From Bradyrhizobium nivariense (lineage in GTDB: Bacteria > Pseudomonadota > Alphaproteobacteria > Rhizobiales > Xanthobacteraceae), in contig NZ_JARVWW010000011.1 of assembly GCF_029846715.1 (NCBI RefSeq), positions 1-64,000 of the forward strand: a stretch of DNA of 64,000 bases, written 5' to 3'. Positions within the stretch are counted from its first letter, which is position 1; each line of letters begins with the position of its first letter. A program made the position numbers and the translations under genes. Positions 63,956 through 64,000 of this stretch are shown piece after piece. The notes under the pieces were generated by a model that saw only the letters and a list, made by a program, of their open reading frames with translations, was not told the origin of the DNA and did not search any database.

Positions 63956-64000
63956 CAAACCAATTGCGATTCGGTCGATATCGTGGTGATCGTTACTGTA

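Overview
The window looks like chromosomal DNA of a Bradyrhizobium-type alphaproteobacterium (order Hyphomicrobiales). It is GC-rich throughout. It has a flagellin with FlbT, the hexarate (glucarate/galactarate) catabolic genes, a MocR regulator, DUF1127 and DUF892 small proteins, and several intergenic palindromes of the kind common in Bradyrhizobium. No tRNA, rRNA, CRISPR, insertion sequence, integrase or prophage was seen. The genus assignment rests on remembered sequence resemblance, not a search.

Positions 1-12.9 kb are a flagellar locus: flagellin (cut by the window start), flbT, and the minus-strand series flgE-flgK-flgL behind a sigma-54-type promoter. Directly after flgL on the same strand lie four tightly packed genes: a GT-A glycosyltransferase, a fold-type-I PLP enzyme, an ATP-grasp ligase and a group II PLP decarboxylase. 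A perfect CtrA box sits in front of them. This cassette is the strongest candidate for an undescribed system; flagellar modification or a small amino-acid-derived product is an inference.

Positions 13-30 kb hold housekeeping and stress genes: exported MsrB, an FAD oxidoreductase, a SixA-like phosphatase, UspA, a long gene-free stretch of nested repeats, DUF1127 opposite a MocR regulator, YdcF, two small membrane proteins, an MHYT-PAS-GGDEF-EAL c-di-GMP protein, two MFS exporters, a DUF892 protein behind an EcfG-type stress promoter, an MprF-flippase-like protein and a secreted SGNH hydrolase.

Positions 30.4-38.5 kb are a complete hexarate operon: GudP uptake, LysR regulator, then GudD and GarD (both make 5-keto-4-deoxyglucarate), KdgD (to 2-oxoglutarate semialdehyde) and an aldehyde dehydrogenase (to 2-oxoglutarate). 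The 3' end of garD is repeated 1.8 kb downstream, bracketing a CYTH-CHAD gene, which marks an insertion or duplication event.

Positions 40-52.5 kb hold envelope and signalling genes: a MipA/OmpV protein plus a secreted partner facing a two-component system, a siderophore receptor, several unknown exported proteins, a ferredoxin and its NADP reductase, a thioesterase and an Hpt protein. Positions 52.7-58.6 kb are dominated by a 1904-residue membrane-anchored coiled-coil protein with 22- and 44-residue repeats. It resembles the growth pole ring protein (GPR/RgsE) of Rhizobiales and has a CtrA box upstream. The window ends with an Mla-type lipid ABC transporter (MlaE with a STAS-like N-terminus, MlaF, MlaD), a dipeptide epimerase and an MFS transporter.
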